From positions 271,879 to 335,878 of the forward strand of contig JAJZLY010000008.1 in the NCBI GenBank assembly GCA_021850485.1: DNA of 64,000 bases. The letters are read 5' to 3'. Source of the stretch: Bacillota bacterium. GTDB lineage: Bacteria > Bacillota > Sulfobacillia > JAJZYS01 > JAJZLH01. The notes beneath the pieces were generated by a model that did not search any database, was not told the DNA's origin, and was given only the letters and a program-made list of their open reading frames with translations. Both the position numbers and the translations under genes were made by a program. The first letter of the stretch is position 1, and each line of letters starts with the position of its first letter. Positions 17,465-28,389 of this stretch are shown in pieces.

Positions 17465-18555
17465 CAGTGCGCCTCCTCGGCCAGCAACTCCTGGTACAGG
17501 GACAAGGTGTCCCTGCGCATCTGTTCGACTGTGAAGCGCTGTCTTACTGCTTCCCTGGCCCGCTGGCCCCACATCCAGGGTCTGGTCTTGTCCCGGCAGA
17601 GCTCTTGCACGGCCAGAATGAAAGACTGATCCTGGCCTGCTGGCATGACCCGCCCAGAGAGTCCCTCGGCCAGGAGATCGCCGACACCGCCCACCGCAAA
17701 AGCCACGATCGGCAGTGCTTGGGCGGCTGCCTCGAGCAGGGCGTAGGGCAGTCCTTCCTTGCGAGAGGGCAGCAGGAACCCGTCCATTTGGCCAAGCCAG
17801 GGCCGGACCGGATCGACCCAGCCCTCGAGACGAAGCCGCCCCCGCACCCGCACCGTCTTGGCTTCGCGCTCCAGCCAGGGCCTCAGCGGGCCGTCTCCCG
17901 CCACGTGGAGGACGGCGTCAGGCGGCAGGGCACAGGCAATTTCGGGCAGGAGCCGGACTCCTTTCTCCGTCACCAGTCGGCCGACGAAGGCGAGGTGGCG
18001 GGGCAATCCTTGGCGGGGACCAGGCTCGGGTCCGAGGGCGACGCCATTGCCGATGCGATGGATGCGGTCTCGAGCTATGCCAAGGCCGCTCGCCAGTTGA
18101 CACTCCCGGCTGGACACACCGATCCAGGCCCTGGCTCGCCCCTTTCGCCACCGCTCGAGCCCCGCCAGCACCGCCCGCTCAAGGGCGCGGCGAGTGGGGT
18201 CGAAGGCGGCGAGGCCGTGCGACGTGGCCACCAGCACGGGGCCATCCCGCGGGACGGCCCACTTGGCCAAAAAGAGCGCCTTGGCACCGTGGGCATGGAC
18301 GATATCGACCCTCTCCGAGCGGATGATGGCCCCGAGGGCGGCGCGTCCTTGACCAATGGTCGTCAGTGGGGCATGGCGGGAGAGGCCCGGGATCACCTCC
18401 ACCTTCGCCCCAGCGGCCTCCGCCTGATCGCTCAGCCAGCCGCCACTGCCGCTGACCAACAGCGTTCGGGCGCCCCCTAGCGCCTGCACCAACTCCCAGA
18501 CGTGCCGCTGTGCACCGCCTTGATCGCCATCCGCGATCAGCTCGAGGATCCGCAT
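17464..18555 (-). CDS. GT4-family glycosyltransferase
   Basis: 363 residues with the GT-B fold of GT4 retaining enzymes: N-terminal G-D-Q-G-G-A-Q-R-H, the V-H-A-H-G segment, F-V-G-R-L-V-T-E-K-G at the start of the second Rossmann domain, and the donor-binding K-E-G-L-P-Y-A-L-L-E-A-A-A motif. It transfers a nucleotide-activated sugar to a lipid-linked acceptor at the inner membrane face. It sits between the ligase-like gene (7-base gap) and the sugar-phosphate transferase (one-base overlap) in a polysaccharide operon. Confidence 0.9.
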   Translation of the reverse strand: MRILELIADGDQGGAQRHVWELVQALGGARTLLVSGSGGWLSDQAEAAGAKVEVIPGLSRHAPLTTIGQGRAALGAIIRSERVDIVHAHGAKALFLAKWAVPRDGPVLVATSHGLAAFDPTRRALERAVLAGLERWRKGRARAWIGVSSRECQLASGLGIARDRIHRIGNGVALGPEPGPRQGLPRHLAFVGRLVTEKGVRLLPEIACALPPDAVLHVAGDGPLRPWLEREAKTVRVRGRLRLEGWVDPVRPWLGQMDGFLLPSRKEGLPYALLEAAAQALPIVAFAVGGVGDLLAEGLSGRVMPAGQDQSFILAVQELCRDKTRPWMWGQRAREAVRQRFTVEQMRRDTLSLYQELLAEEAH

Positions 18556-18562
18556 GCTGCGC

Positions 18563-21130
18563 CTAGGCCTTGACCGGCTTCAGTACCCGGATGGCGTTCT
18601 CGATCGCACCCACCTCGCTGGCGGTGAGCCCACCCGTCCCGCTCCACACCTTTTGCAAAGCCGGCATGTTCGGCACGCCTCCGGAGACGGTGCCCAGCGC
18701 ATAGAGCCAGCCGTCCGCCAGGGCGGCCTGGGCCGGATCCATTGACGCCGCCTGGGTCAAGGAGGAGGTGGCGAGCGGCACCTGGCTCAGCAGAGCGGCC
18801 AGCTCCCCTTGGGTCAGCGTGAAGTTTACCCCGGGTCCGATGTTCACCGAGGCCGGGATCGCCGACTCGGAGGCATAGATGCGGCTGAACTTGGCAAGCT
18901 CAGCCTCGCCTGCCAGGAACGAGAGCTTGGCAACCTTAAGCTGGCCGTGGGTGTAGTGCCCGTCCCCGATGAACAGATCGGCCCTGGCCACCGTCGCATA
19001 GGCAGTGGCCCAGTGTGGCGCCTGCAAGACCACCTGCTTGGCAATCGCCAGGCCCTGGCTGGTGGCGCCGACGGCCAGGAGCTGACTGGCCGAGGCTTGG
19101 GCCTGGACCGGATCATGAGGGGCATTGGCCAAGGCTCGAGCGACATCCGCCTGGACCAGGGGAGCGGCAGTGGTGCCTCCTGCCGCCTGGACAGTGGCCA
19201 GATCGTTCCACAGGGTGGTGTCATAGGGTGCGAAGGTAAGGGCGGTGTTGAGATCGGTCACGGCCTGAGTTGAGTTCTTGGCATTTTGGGCAGCCAGGGC
19301 AGCGTTCGCCTCAGCGTGCGCCACCACGGATCCGGCCATGACGAGGGCCAGCAGGCCCGCTCCCAGCGCCACATACCGGGTATCTGGGCGCCAGATCGGC
19401 TTCTTGGGCGGTCCGTTCAGCACGGCCAACCAGGCAATGGTGAGCAACACCATCATCAGGTAGGCGAAGTCAAAGTCGATCAGGGAGTGGAAAAAGAGTG
19501 TGCCGATGCCGGCCACGGCAAAACCGCGGCCGGGCTGTCCCTTTTGGGTCTTGAGCACTCCCAGACAGGCAAGGATCCAAAAGGCGAGATAGAGTAGGCC
19601 ACCGACGGTTCCGTATGAGGTGAGAATGTCGGTGAGAGACCCGTGGGTCTGGGTGGAAGTGTAGTTAAAGGACTGAGCGGTACGGTACGTTGACGTCCAA
19701 CCGCCGCCTCCCCAGCCCAAAAAGGGCCGCATCGACCACAACTTGAGGGCATCCCCAATGAACAAGATCCGCTGCCAGACGCTGAGGTCGTTCGGTGCGA
19801 TGTCCACAAAACGGTTGGCGACCGAGGCGGGCAGAATTCGACTGGCCAGGAGAAGGACGGAGGCTGGCTGTACATTGGTAATCCCGACCACACCACTGAC
19901 CAACTGGGCCTCAACAAACTCGGACACGGTGCCCTTGGGCACCGGGGCAAAGGATATTGTGACAGTTCTTTGGCCAGCCACCGTCACGGTCTCTGTCTGA
20001 TCAGTGGTGGGTGTGCCGTAGGCATTTTCGGCGACTGCCGTCAGTGTGACGGACCCAGATCCCGTCATCGACACCGTAGCCTGTGCCGTACCTCCCGCCT
20101 CTGCCACCTTCAAGGGGGCCGAAGGGGGCACTGGGATCGGCTGGGCCGCCCGGTTGACCGCAAAGGCGATCAGGATCAGAAGAATGCCACCGACCAACAC
20201 AAGTGCGGACTGACGATTTTTCACGAGGCGCCTGATGCCCTCTTCCAGGGCCACAGCCAGCACAGCCGCCAAGATCAGCCCCGGAATGAAGGACGTCTTA
20301 AGCGCTAGCTCATAGCCAATGGCACCTGTTAGGAAGACGATCAACCCACGCCTCAGGCTCTGCCCCATCTCCTGGCGGCCAGTGAAGCCGAGCCCCACCA
20401 CTGTGGCAATTAGGAGGGCCAAGAGGGCGCCCCGGGAGACGGTCAGCAGCCCAGCCATCACCATCCCGGACGAAAGTGCGAGCAGCGTTTCTTGCCACCA
20501 GCGGTGGCTGACCGTGCTCAGCCGCCACAGGGCCATCCAGGCCAGCCCGAAGGCCAACGCTCCTGCCGTGTCTGGGTACTGCAGACCGAGCGTGAGCCGG
20601 CCAGCTAGGTTCCACTGCAAGATGTTGAGCAGGTGAACGGACTCCACCATTCCGACCAGCAACAGCAGGGCGGCGCCGGCCAAGGCACCGTCGATCAGGT
20701 CCCTTCCAAAGGCCGGTCCCTCGCGCCTTACCACGGCATACAGCACGAAGGCCGACGCCCAGACCGCCATGGCCAACACTGCGTTCTCGCGATTCGCCGC
20801 CCACAGGAAGGACAACACCGCGACTGTTGCCAGCGAGAACAACAAGACTTCGAGCCCATCCCAGTCGCGCTGCCGCGGATGCGTCAAGAACCACCAAACT
20901 CCGATGACCAATATGCACCCCGCCGCAGCCACTCGCTGCTCCGAGAAGAACAGTCCTTGCAGTAGAGCCACGGCCACCACCAGGAATCCGGCCGCTCTAC
21001 CGCCGGTCACCTGTGGCAGGAGCCCAGGCCGCTGTGCCCTGAGTGCAATAGTCTGGCGGGCATGGCTGGCGGCGAGTCTAGGGTCAGCTGCTGTTCGCCG
21101 CTGCTGTTTCTGCCTGGACCTCCGTCCCAC
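18563..21130 (-). CDS. O-antigen ligase/polymerase-like membrane protein with periplasmic insert and TPR tail
   Basis: 855 residues. The first 330 contain about ten membrane helices; a middle segment (about 335-430) is Thr/Val-rich and looks like an extracellular beta-sandwich; then comes the Wzy/WaaL region with the F-L-G-W-G-G-G-G-W motif and T-H-G-S-L-T-D-I-L-T, more helices, and a C-terminal 250-residue soluble helical-repeat domain. The Wzy_C family transfers or polymerises lipid-linked glycans outside the membrane. GTG 21130 has AGGAGG 8 bases upstream. First gene of the polysaccharide operon. Whether it is a polymerase, a ligase or a protein glycosyltransferase cannot be told. Confidence 0.82.
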   Translation of the reverse strand: MGRRSRQKQQRRTAADPRLAASHARQTIALRAQRPGLLPQVTGGRAAGFLVVAVALLQGLFFSEQRVAAAGCILVIGVWWFLTHPRQRDWDGLEVLLFSLATVAVLSFLWAANRENAVLAMAVWASAFVLYAVVRREGPAFGRDLIDGALAGAALLLLVGMVESVHLLNILQWNLAGRLTLGLQYPDTAGALAFGLAWMALWRLSTVSHRWWQETLLALSSGMVMAGLLTVSRGALLALLIATVVGLGFTGRQEMGQSLRRGLIVFLTGAIGYELALKTSFIPGLILAAVLAVALEEGIRRLVKNRQSALVLVGGILLILIAFAVNRAAQPIPVPPSAPLKVAEAGGTAQATVSMTGSGSVTLTAVAENAYGTPTTDQTETVTVAGQRTVTISFAPVPKGTVSEFVEAQLVSGVVGITNVQPASVLLLASRILPASVANRFVDIAPNDLSVWQRILFIGDALKLWSMRPFLGWGGGGWTSTYRTAQSFNYTSTQTHGSLTDILTSYGTVGGLLYLAFWILACLGVLKTQKGQPGRGFAVAGIGTLFFHSLIDFDFAYLMMVLLTIAWLAVLNGPPKKPIWRPDTRYVALGAGLLALVMAGSVVAHAEANAALAAQNAKNSTQAVTDLNTALTFAPYDTTLWNDLATVQAAGGTTAAPLVQADVARALANAPHDPVQAQASASQLLAVGATSQGLAIAKQVVLQAPHWATAYATVARADLFIGDGHYTHGQLKVAKLSFLAGEAELAKFSRIYASESAIPASVNIGPGVNFTLTQGELAALLSQVPLATSSLTQAASMDPAQAALADGWLYALGTVSGGVPNMPALQKVWSGTGGLTASEVGAIENAIRVLKPVKA

Positions 21131-21328
21131 GCGGTCACCCTCCTCAATCTCAGCCTAGGTCATTCGCCGGATAGGTGCGCCCGGCCTGCTCACGCTGAGC
21201 CTCTGCTGCGACTAGGTCGCAAGGAACTTGGTTGGGCTAGAGCGGCTCTCCAGCGCCCTCCACCGTCGTCTCCTAGGCCACGCACCTCAGATTCATCCCG
21301 GGGCACTGAATCGCCCCGTGCTGCGTAG

Positions 21329-21358
21329 AAAAGGGACCCCGGCCTAGGCCGGGGTCCC
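21329..21358 (-). terminator. Rho-independent terminator of the S-layer-like gene
   Basis: A perfect 12-bp stem (21333-21344 with 21347-21358) around a 2-base centre is followed on the minus strand by TTTT (21332-21329). It lies 45 bases past the stop of the S-layer-like gene. Confidence 0.9.
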
Positions 21359-21403
21359 AGTCCTGTCTGACAGCCTCGCTGTCAGTTCGTTGTGGTGGTC
21401 AGG

Positions 21404-24271
21404 TTACGGCAGCGTTGTGCTGGCGAACAGGTTGTCGTACTGGAGGGTCGTCGCCGTTGAGGTGTTGGTGTAGGTCACTGGGATCGGTCCACTGTTGGCC
21501 GGAACCGAAATGGCGTAGTAGACACCGCTCGGATCAGTGCTAGTGGCGGTGGTGCCGTGAGCAGTGGCTCCGCCACCGCTGAAGGTGAAGGACGAGGCGT
21601 TACTCCAGACATACACGGTCGCCGCTGCGGTGTCCGGCACCAGGTTGCCGCTAGCGTCTGCGCCCCACAGGAACACCGAGGTTCCAGAGTTCGCTGTGAA
21701 GCCGGTGTAGTCGTTCGTACTGTTCGCGGTCAGGGCCTGGTTCGCACTGTTGACCAGGATGAACCCGTTGAAGCCAGCAGGCTCCACTTGCAGGGCGGCC
21801 GACGCTGAGAGCGCAGTCGCCGAGTTGAGATAGGTGACTTGGACGTTCTGGCTACCGGCGGTGCTGGTTGTGAAGCCGGCAAGCTGCCAGTGTCCTGCAC
21901 TTATGTTTGTGAACGTGCAGGTCGTGCAGCTACTCGGTGTACCCAAGCCAGCCGACGTGGTGACGCTGAAGGAGCCGTTACCGGTACCCGCCGGGTTGCC
22001 GTACTGGTCTGTGCCGTAGACGTTCAGGGTGACCGAGGTGCCAGCCGTTGGTGCAGTTGAGCTAAAGCTCGCTGTCAGGCTGGTCGGAACGGTCGCTTCC
22101 ACAGTCACGCCTTCTGTAGCGTTCTTGGTAGAGTTTGCGCCGTTCACGAAGAACGTAGCTGAAACGACGACCGAAGTGGTCGTGGTTACACCAGGCTCGA
22201 CGGTCACAACAGAACTCGCCTGACCGCTCGCGTTGGTGGTAACCGAGGTGGCGCTCATCGTGGTGCTTGTGTTGGCGGTCGGCGTAAAGGTGACCGTCTG
22301 ACCGGCCAAGCTCACATTGTTGCCCTCAGCGTCAGTCAACTGAGCTGTGATGGTGGCCGTCGGTGAAGCATACCCCAGGTACAGCGGTGTCGCTGCTGGC
22401 GAGGAGATGGTGATGCCGTTTGCTGCTCCGGGAGTTACGACTAAGGCAACCTGCGAACTGCTGGTCAGCCCGGTGGCAGATGCCTGGAAGTCGTAAGTGC
22501 CTGCAACTGAGGAGCCGCTATTGTACAGATAGACCGTACCTGAAGCTGCGGAGTTGAAGGAGACACTCGTGCTACCGGTAGCCGAGCCGTTCATCTCGAC
22601 ATTGGTGGCGGTCGATCCGCCAGACGTCTCGCTAACGGTCACGGTGCCGGTGAAGGTGGTCGGGTGGCCGTTGGCGTCGACCGGTGTGATGGTCAAAACG
22701 TCCGCCGCAGTTGCAGCTCCGGTCGTGGAGGCCGCAAGCGTGTCTGCGTTGACCGTTGTGGTGGACTGCGTCATCTGTAGGCCCACGGCGGCACCGGTCT
22801 CACCGGCCGTCGTGGATACCGTGGCACTGGAGATGCCCGTGGTGGCCGATGTGCCAGTTACGGTGATGGTGCCGACAGCTGCTGCCGGGACGTCAACCGT
22901 TACCGTGAGTCCATTCGCGTTGTTGGAACTCCCCACGTAGTAGAGCGTCTCGGTGGTGGCGCCGTTTGCGAAGGTCGCGCCGGCTCCGGTTACAGTGAAG
23001 TTGATGCCGAACGCGCCGTTCAGCATCGGGTTTCCGCTCTGGTCGTTCACGAATGCGGTAACAGCATAGTTGCCAGCCACGTTGTTCGAGACGAACGACT
23101 GTGCCGACAGGCTGACCGCAGCAGCTGCCTGGGCGACGGAAGTCACCGTGGCAGTGTACGGGCCGTTGCCGTTGATCACCGTGTAGTTGGTCGACGTTGA
23201 CGGCATCGTTGCAGTCAAGGTCGTGGTTCCGAGCGCCACCGTTCCGCTGGTCAGGGAGAAGGTGGCAACACCGTTCACAGTCTGGGCAGCACTCGGTGAC
23301 GGGGCGGCCAGAACGCTGGTGTTGCTACTTGCGAGGTCAATGGTGTCGGTGTTGTCGTTGGCCACCACGTTGCCGTTGGCGTCAACCACTTCAACCGTCA
23401 CCGTGTTCGAGGCTGCGCCGTTAGCCACGACTGTAGCTGGCGTGACGATCTTCAGCATGGCTGCGGCGCCGAACACTGCGATGTCCACGGTACCCGTCAG
23501 GGTTCCCGAGGTCGCCGTAACGACGTAGTTGCCAGCCTGGCTGCCGACGAAGGTGTTGCCGCTGAGCACGGCGTTGGTCGAGTTCACGCTGTAGGTGACG
23601 GTACCACCAGTGACGGTGTTACCGGCCGCATCCTTGATGGTCGAGGTGAGGACGACCTGCTGGCCAACCGCCGCGTTCGTCGTCGATGCCGAGACCGTCA
23701 AGGTGGAAGCGGCGCCCGAGAACGAGGCGAAGGCGGTGCTGAACTGGCTAACAAAGAACGGGTCGTCAGCTGACGACACGCCGTTGTTCGGCTGGAAGGA
23801 GCCATCAGGATAGCCCTTGACCAGACCGACCTTAACCGCTTCCACGACGAAGCCGCGAGCCCAGGACGGGATCGAGGAATTGTCTGTGAAGGTGGTAGCT
23901 GTCGTCATGTACGAAGAGGCCGCTGCCGCGGCTGCGGGGCCGAGGGCCATAACTTCGATCTTGGTCGCCTGGGCACGGGTTAGGGGGCCGGTCGGGTCGA
24001 ATAGGCCGCCGCCTACTCCATTGACCCATCCTGCCTTGGCCGCCGCGTCAATGTACCCGGCGTCTGGGGCAGAGGCGGGAACGTCGGAGAAGATGGGCGT
24101 TGCCGGCGTAACCGGTGTTACGCCCGCAGCCTGTGCGATCTGGGCGACGAACTGAGCACGGGTCGTCACCGTCGGCGTCGTTGCCGCCGAGGCTCCAACC
24201 GCACCCATCGTCCCGAAGAGCATGGCTGCCGTTGCAACGGCGACCACGAGCTTCTGGATCTTGTGCAACAA
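21404..24271 (-). CDS. SLH-domain surface (S-layer-like) protein with Ig-like repeats
   Basis: 955 residues. A signal peptide (K-I-Q-K-L followed by a hydrophobic core and A-S-A-A near residue 29) precedes about two SLH-like repeats (residues 35-185), with I-F-S-D-V-P and W-A-R-G-F-V-V-E-A-V landmarks; SLH domains bind pyruvylated wall polymer. The rest is Thr/Ser/Val-rich bacterial Ig-like (Big/invasin) repeats with recurring D-x-x-G-N-x-V motifs. The start is a TTG (24271, or the next one at 24268) with AAGGAGG 8 bases before it. A promoter at 24469-24497 gives a leader of nearly 200 bases, as in abundant surface-layer genes. Probably the main S-layer or a major wall protein. Confidence 0.88.
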   Translation of the reverse strand: MLHKIQKLVVAVATAAMLFGTMGAVGASAATTPTVTTRAQFVAQIAQAAGVTPVTPATPIFSDVPASAPDAGYIDAAAKAGWVNGVGGGLFDPTGPLTRAQATKIEVMALGPAAAAAASSYMTTATTFTDNSSIPSWARGFVVEAVKVGLVKGYPDGSFQPNNGVSSADDPFFVSQFSTAFASFSGAASTLTVSASTTNAAVGQQVVLTSTIKDAAGNTVTGGTVTYSVNSTNAVLSGNTFVGSQAGNYVVTATSGTLTGTVDIAVFGAAAMLKIVTPATVVANGAASNTVTVEVVDANGNVVANDNTDTIDLASSNTSVLAAPSPSAAQTVNGVATFSLTSGTVALGTTTLTATMPSTSTNYTVINGNGPYTATVTSVAQAAAAVSLSAQSFVSNNVAGNYAVTAFVNDQSGNPMLNGAFGINFTVTGAGATFANGATTETLYYVGSSNNANGLTVTVDVPAAAVGTITVTGTSATTGISSATVSTTAGETGAAVGLQMTQSTTTVNADTLAASTTGAATAADVLTITPVDANGHPTTFTGTVTVSETSGGSTATNVEMNGSATGSTSVSFNSAASGTVYLYNSGSSVAGTYDFQASATGLTSSSQVALVVTPGAANGITISSPAATPLYLGYASPTATITAQLTDAEGNNVSLAGQTVTFTPTANTSTTMSATSVTTNASGQASSVVTVEPGVTTTTSVVVSATFFVNGANSTKNATEGVTVEATVPTSLTASFSSTAPTAGTSVTLNVYGTDQYGNPAGTGNGSFSVTTSAGLGTPSSCTTCTFTNISAGHWQLAGFTTSTAGSQNVQVTYLNSATALSASAALQVEPAGFNGFILVNSANQALTANSTNDYTGFTANSGTSVFLWGADASGNLVPDTAAATVYVWSNASSFTFSGGGATAHGTTATSTDPSGVYYAISVPANSGPIPVTYTNTSTATTLQYDNLFASTTLP

Positions 24272-24468
24272 GGTACTGACCTCCTTGGATCACTGACTAG
24301 ACACTAGGAGCGAACGCACGGAGTCTTGGCACTCGAGGCCCTTAAGCCTCGGGACCCGTGTGGCGGATCCCCCCCTTCGCGTGGTTTCAACACCCGGAAA
24401 CCTTGGGACCCCAAATCACTGGGCCCGCTCAACTCTCGCTTGGCGCCAAAGACACCAATAGCCACGAA

Positions 24469-24497
24469 AGCCTACCATAGGCCCGCAAACAAGTCAA
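24469..24497 (-). promoter_or_regulatory. Promoter of the S-layer-like gene with long leader
   Basis: On the minus strand TTGACT (24497-24492) is followed 17 bases later by TAGGCT (24474-24469). The leader to the start at 24271 is about 190 bases and contains a 6-bp hairpin (CGAGGC/GCCTCG near 24335-24352). Long structured leaders often stabilise S-layer mRNAs. Confidence 0.5.
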
Positions 24498-24578
24498 CGG
24501 CGAGGGTTTGCGCCCTTGCAGGCTGAACCCACCACCCGACTCGCACTTATAGACTTCGTATCAGGGCCCCGTTTTCCT

Positions 24579-24619
24579 ACCCAAATGGCTCTGCATCTAG
24601 GAAGATCACCCATTTGGGT
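24579..24619. repeat. Inverted repeat between pyrG and the S-layer-like gene
   Basis: ACCCAAATGG (24579-24588) is the exact reverse complement of CCATTTGGGT (24610-24619), separated by 21 bases. The right half also contains a tighter palindrome, CACCCA-TT-TGGGTG (24607-24620). There is no T-run after it on either strand, so it is either a weak pyrG terminator or a protein-binding site. Confidence 0.5.
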
Positions 24620-24658
24620 GACCCCGAAAAGCGCGTTGTGGGCGCGTCTTCGGGCTGC

Positions 24659-26296
<1,638 letters not shown>

Positions 26297-26355
26297 CTAA
26301 CCCTCCCCGGTCATTTGGGCGGCGCCGCGGCGTGGCTTGTTCAAGAAATAGCAAT

Positions 26356-26373
26356 GGGCTCCCAGAGGAGCCC
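26356..26373 (-). terminator. Probable terminator between the diguanylate cyclase gene and pyrG
   Basis: GGGCTCC (26356-26362) pairs with GGAGCCC (26367-26373) over a 4-base loop; the minus-strand sequence after it is T-rich but not a clean run. Leaky termination, or attenuation of pyrG, is possible. Confidence 0.5.
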
Positions 26374-26383
26374 TTCTCCGATT

Positions 26384-27637
26384 CTAGGGAGCGGCAGGAG
26401 AGGTGTCAACGGCCGAGCGAGAACTTTCCTCCACCGCGTCTTCGGCGCCCTGATGTCCGGCCTTGGCCAAATACATGCGGCGGTCGGCCCGCTGAACCAG
26501 ATCGCGCCAAGATCCGCCCTTTTCGGCATGCGCTGCCCCCAGGCTGATCCCGACTGACTGGTCACTGGCCGGCACCTTCAGCGCCGGAGACGCCAGGGCG
26601 GCCTCCACCCGGCGTAAGATGCCGGGGATCTGGGCCGCATGCACGCCGGGCAACACCACCATGAACTCGTCGCCGCCGAGTCTGGCCACAATGTCCTCCG
26701 AGCGCAGCACCCCGATCAGACGGCGCGACACCATCTCCAGCACGCTGTCGCCGACGCCGTGTCCGTAACGGTCGTTGATCGCCTTGAAGTCGTCCAGATC
26801 GGCGTACAAGACGGCGGCCGGCCCCCGCTTCAGGCAGGCGGCCAAATACTCCTCACCCCACCTGCGGTTATAGGACTGCGTGGTCTGGTCTTGGCGCAAA
26901 TAGGTCTGCTGCACTCCGGCCTGGCCGCGCATCTCCACCCACAGCACGCTCCAGCCGCCCAAGGCCGCCACCCAGCTGGTGGTGAGTCCATCGCTGACGC
27001 CGAGCACGAAGGTGAACAAGAACACAGGCGCCATGACCACCGTCAACAGCGCATATAGCCGCCACTTGAGTGCGGCCCCCGGTCGCAGCGCCTGGCGGGC
27101 GAACAACAAAAGCGCCGTGCCCAGACAAAAGATTGTCACCAAGATGCCAAAGACGGCCAGCGGCCCTGTTCCCACCGCCGTCAACCAGCCGCCGCCAGCA
27201 CTGGGGGCCACGGCTGCCATCACCCAACTCGGCTGAAACCAAGACCCGATCAGCACCAGGCCAGCCACCGCCCAGGCTCCTCTCAGCCACAGCGGCCGGG
27301 GGCTTCTGATGATCGCTGACACGCCGTCCACCGCAGACACACCAGCGAACAGGGCCAAGGGGATGGCCAATCGGGCCCAGGGCAAGGCCGCGCTGGCGCT
27401 ACTCGCCCCCAGCCACAGCGCCTCGTCTGCCAGGGCCAATCCAACTGCCAGAGACAGTCGGGCAAAGGGGCCGGCCAGGGCCTCGCCGCCCATCCGCGGC
27501 AACGACCCGAAAAACGGCACCGAGAGCAGGCACAACAGCGCCACTGCCCAAATCGGCAGCGCGCCGAGCGGCAAGGTCACTGTCTGCCCCGTGCGCACCC
27601 ACCCCCTCGCCGATCCCAGTACCTCGGTCGGCTCCAT
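26384..27637 (-). CDS. Membrane-anchored diguanylate cyclase (GGDEF)
   Basis: 417 residues. The N-terminal 235 residues hold about six to seven membrane helices with no recognised sensor name. A GGDEF domain follows, with Y-A-D-L-D-D-F-K-A-I-N-D-R-Y-G-H-G-V-G-D and the active-site L-G-G-D-E-F, so the enzyme should make cyclic di-GMP from two GTP. No EAL or HD-GYP domain is fused. ATG 27637 was chosen because the upstream frame is arginine-rich and overlaps a hairpin. Confidence 0.9.
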   Translation of the reverse strand: MEPTEVLGSARGWVRTGQTVTLPLGALPIWAVALLCLLSVPFFGSLPRMGGEALAGPFARLSLAVGLALADEALWLGASSASAALPWARLAIPLALFAGVSAVDGVSAIIRSPRPLWLRGAWAVAGLVLIGSWFQPSWVMAAVAPSAGGGWLTAVGTGPLAVFGILVTIFCLGTALLLFARQALRPGAALKWRLYALLTVVMAPVFLFTFVLGVSDGLTTSWVAALGGWSVLWVEMRGQAGVQQTYLRQDQTTQSYNRRWGEEYLAACLKRGPAAVLYADLDDFKAINDRYGHGVGDSVLEMVSRRLIGVLRSEDIVARLGGDEFMVVLPGVHAAQIPGILRRVEAALASPALKVPASDQSVGISLGAAHAEKGGSWRDLVQRADRRMYLAKAGHQGAEDAVEESSRSAVDTSPAAP

Positions 27638-27715
27638 CCTAACGGCACGCCTTCGACGAAGCCTCGGCCGCTCCCTGTGCGCATCCAGGCGCCAAACCGC
27701 CTGCGGCCAATGCAC

Positions 27716-27742
27716 TGGGGAGACCGCAACGGTCTCCCCAGT
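27716..27742 (-). terminator. Hairpin after rpoE
   Basis: An 11-bp perfect stem (27716-27726 with 27732-27742) over a 5-base loop lies 42 bases past the rpoE stop. It lacks a clear T-run, so it may be a processing or pausing hairpin rather than an efficient terminator. Confidence 0.5.
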
Positions 27743-27783
27743 TGGCCCGGGGCCTCTTTTACGTCCCCGTCAGTCTTCGGCCC

Positions 27784-28161
27784 TTATTCCCAGGTCTCTT
27801 CTACTTCCTCGCTGACCAGTTCGTCAGCTGCCTCTTCATCCACCTCGTCGATTTGCTCCACTTCCGGCGGCGGTTCCAGCCGCCGTTTGCGGCTGACCGG
27901 CACGGTGCCGGCGGGCTTGGTCTCGCTCTTCTTCACGACCTTGGGCTTGGGGCCCCAGTCCCTCAGTCCCCAGCCTTCGGTGCTGTACACAAGACGCGGC
28001 TCCAAGCAGAGCAGGCTGTGCAACTCGGCCATCTTGGCCGGCGTTGCCGCCTTGGCACCGAGCACCGCGGTCAAAAGCTCCTTGGCCCCGATCGCGGCGT
28101 GCTTGTCTCGGACATGTTGACAGGCCTTTTCCACCAATTGCTCGTCTGTTAGCTCGGCCAC
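27784..28161 (-). CDS. rpoE: RNA polymerase delta subunit
   Basis: 125 residues: an N-terminal HARE-HTH-like domain (L-T-D-E-Q-L-V-E-K-A through A-E-L-H-S-L-L) and a C-terminal tail dominated by Glu/Asp (E-V-D-E-E-A-A-D-E-L). This two-part layout is the signature of delta, which in Bacillota helps core polymerase recycle and increases promoter selectivity. GTG 28161 is chosen because GGGAGGA lies 12 bases upstream and the protein then begins M-A-E-L-T-D-E-Q like other delta subunits. The nearby pyrG supports the call. Confidence 0.82.
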   Translation of the reverse strand: MAELTDEQLVEKACQHVRDKHAAIGAKELLTAVLGAKAATPAKMAELHSLLCLEPRLVYSTEGWGLRDWGPKPKVVKKSETKPAGTVPVSRKRRLEPPPEVEQIDEVDEEAADELVSEEVEETWE

Positions 28162-28389
28162 CTGTGCAAAGTCTCCTCCCAAGAGTTGGTTCTTGCCTTT
28201 CAGTATACGGGGTGACCGGGCCGAGGCAAGCCTCCAGCCCACCGGCCGCGTATGTCATACGGGCATCGATCGGCCCTACGCCCCATCCGCCCAAAGCCGC
28301 ATGTGTTCATCCTCTTGTTGGCTTCCGACTCCATCTTAGCGATCAGGGTCTTCCGTTTGGTCAAGATCGTGGTCGTCCACCGGAGGCAT

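Noticed and set aside
21404-24271. Repetitive Thr/Val codons as a CRISPR or tandem-repeat array
   Set aside because: The repeats are degenerate at DNA level and explained by Ig-like protein domains; no spacer-repeat structure and no cas genes exist in the window.
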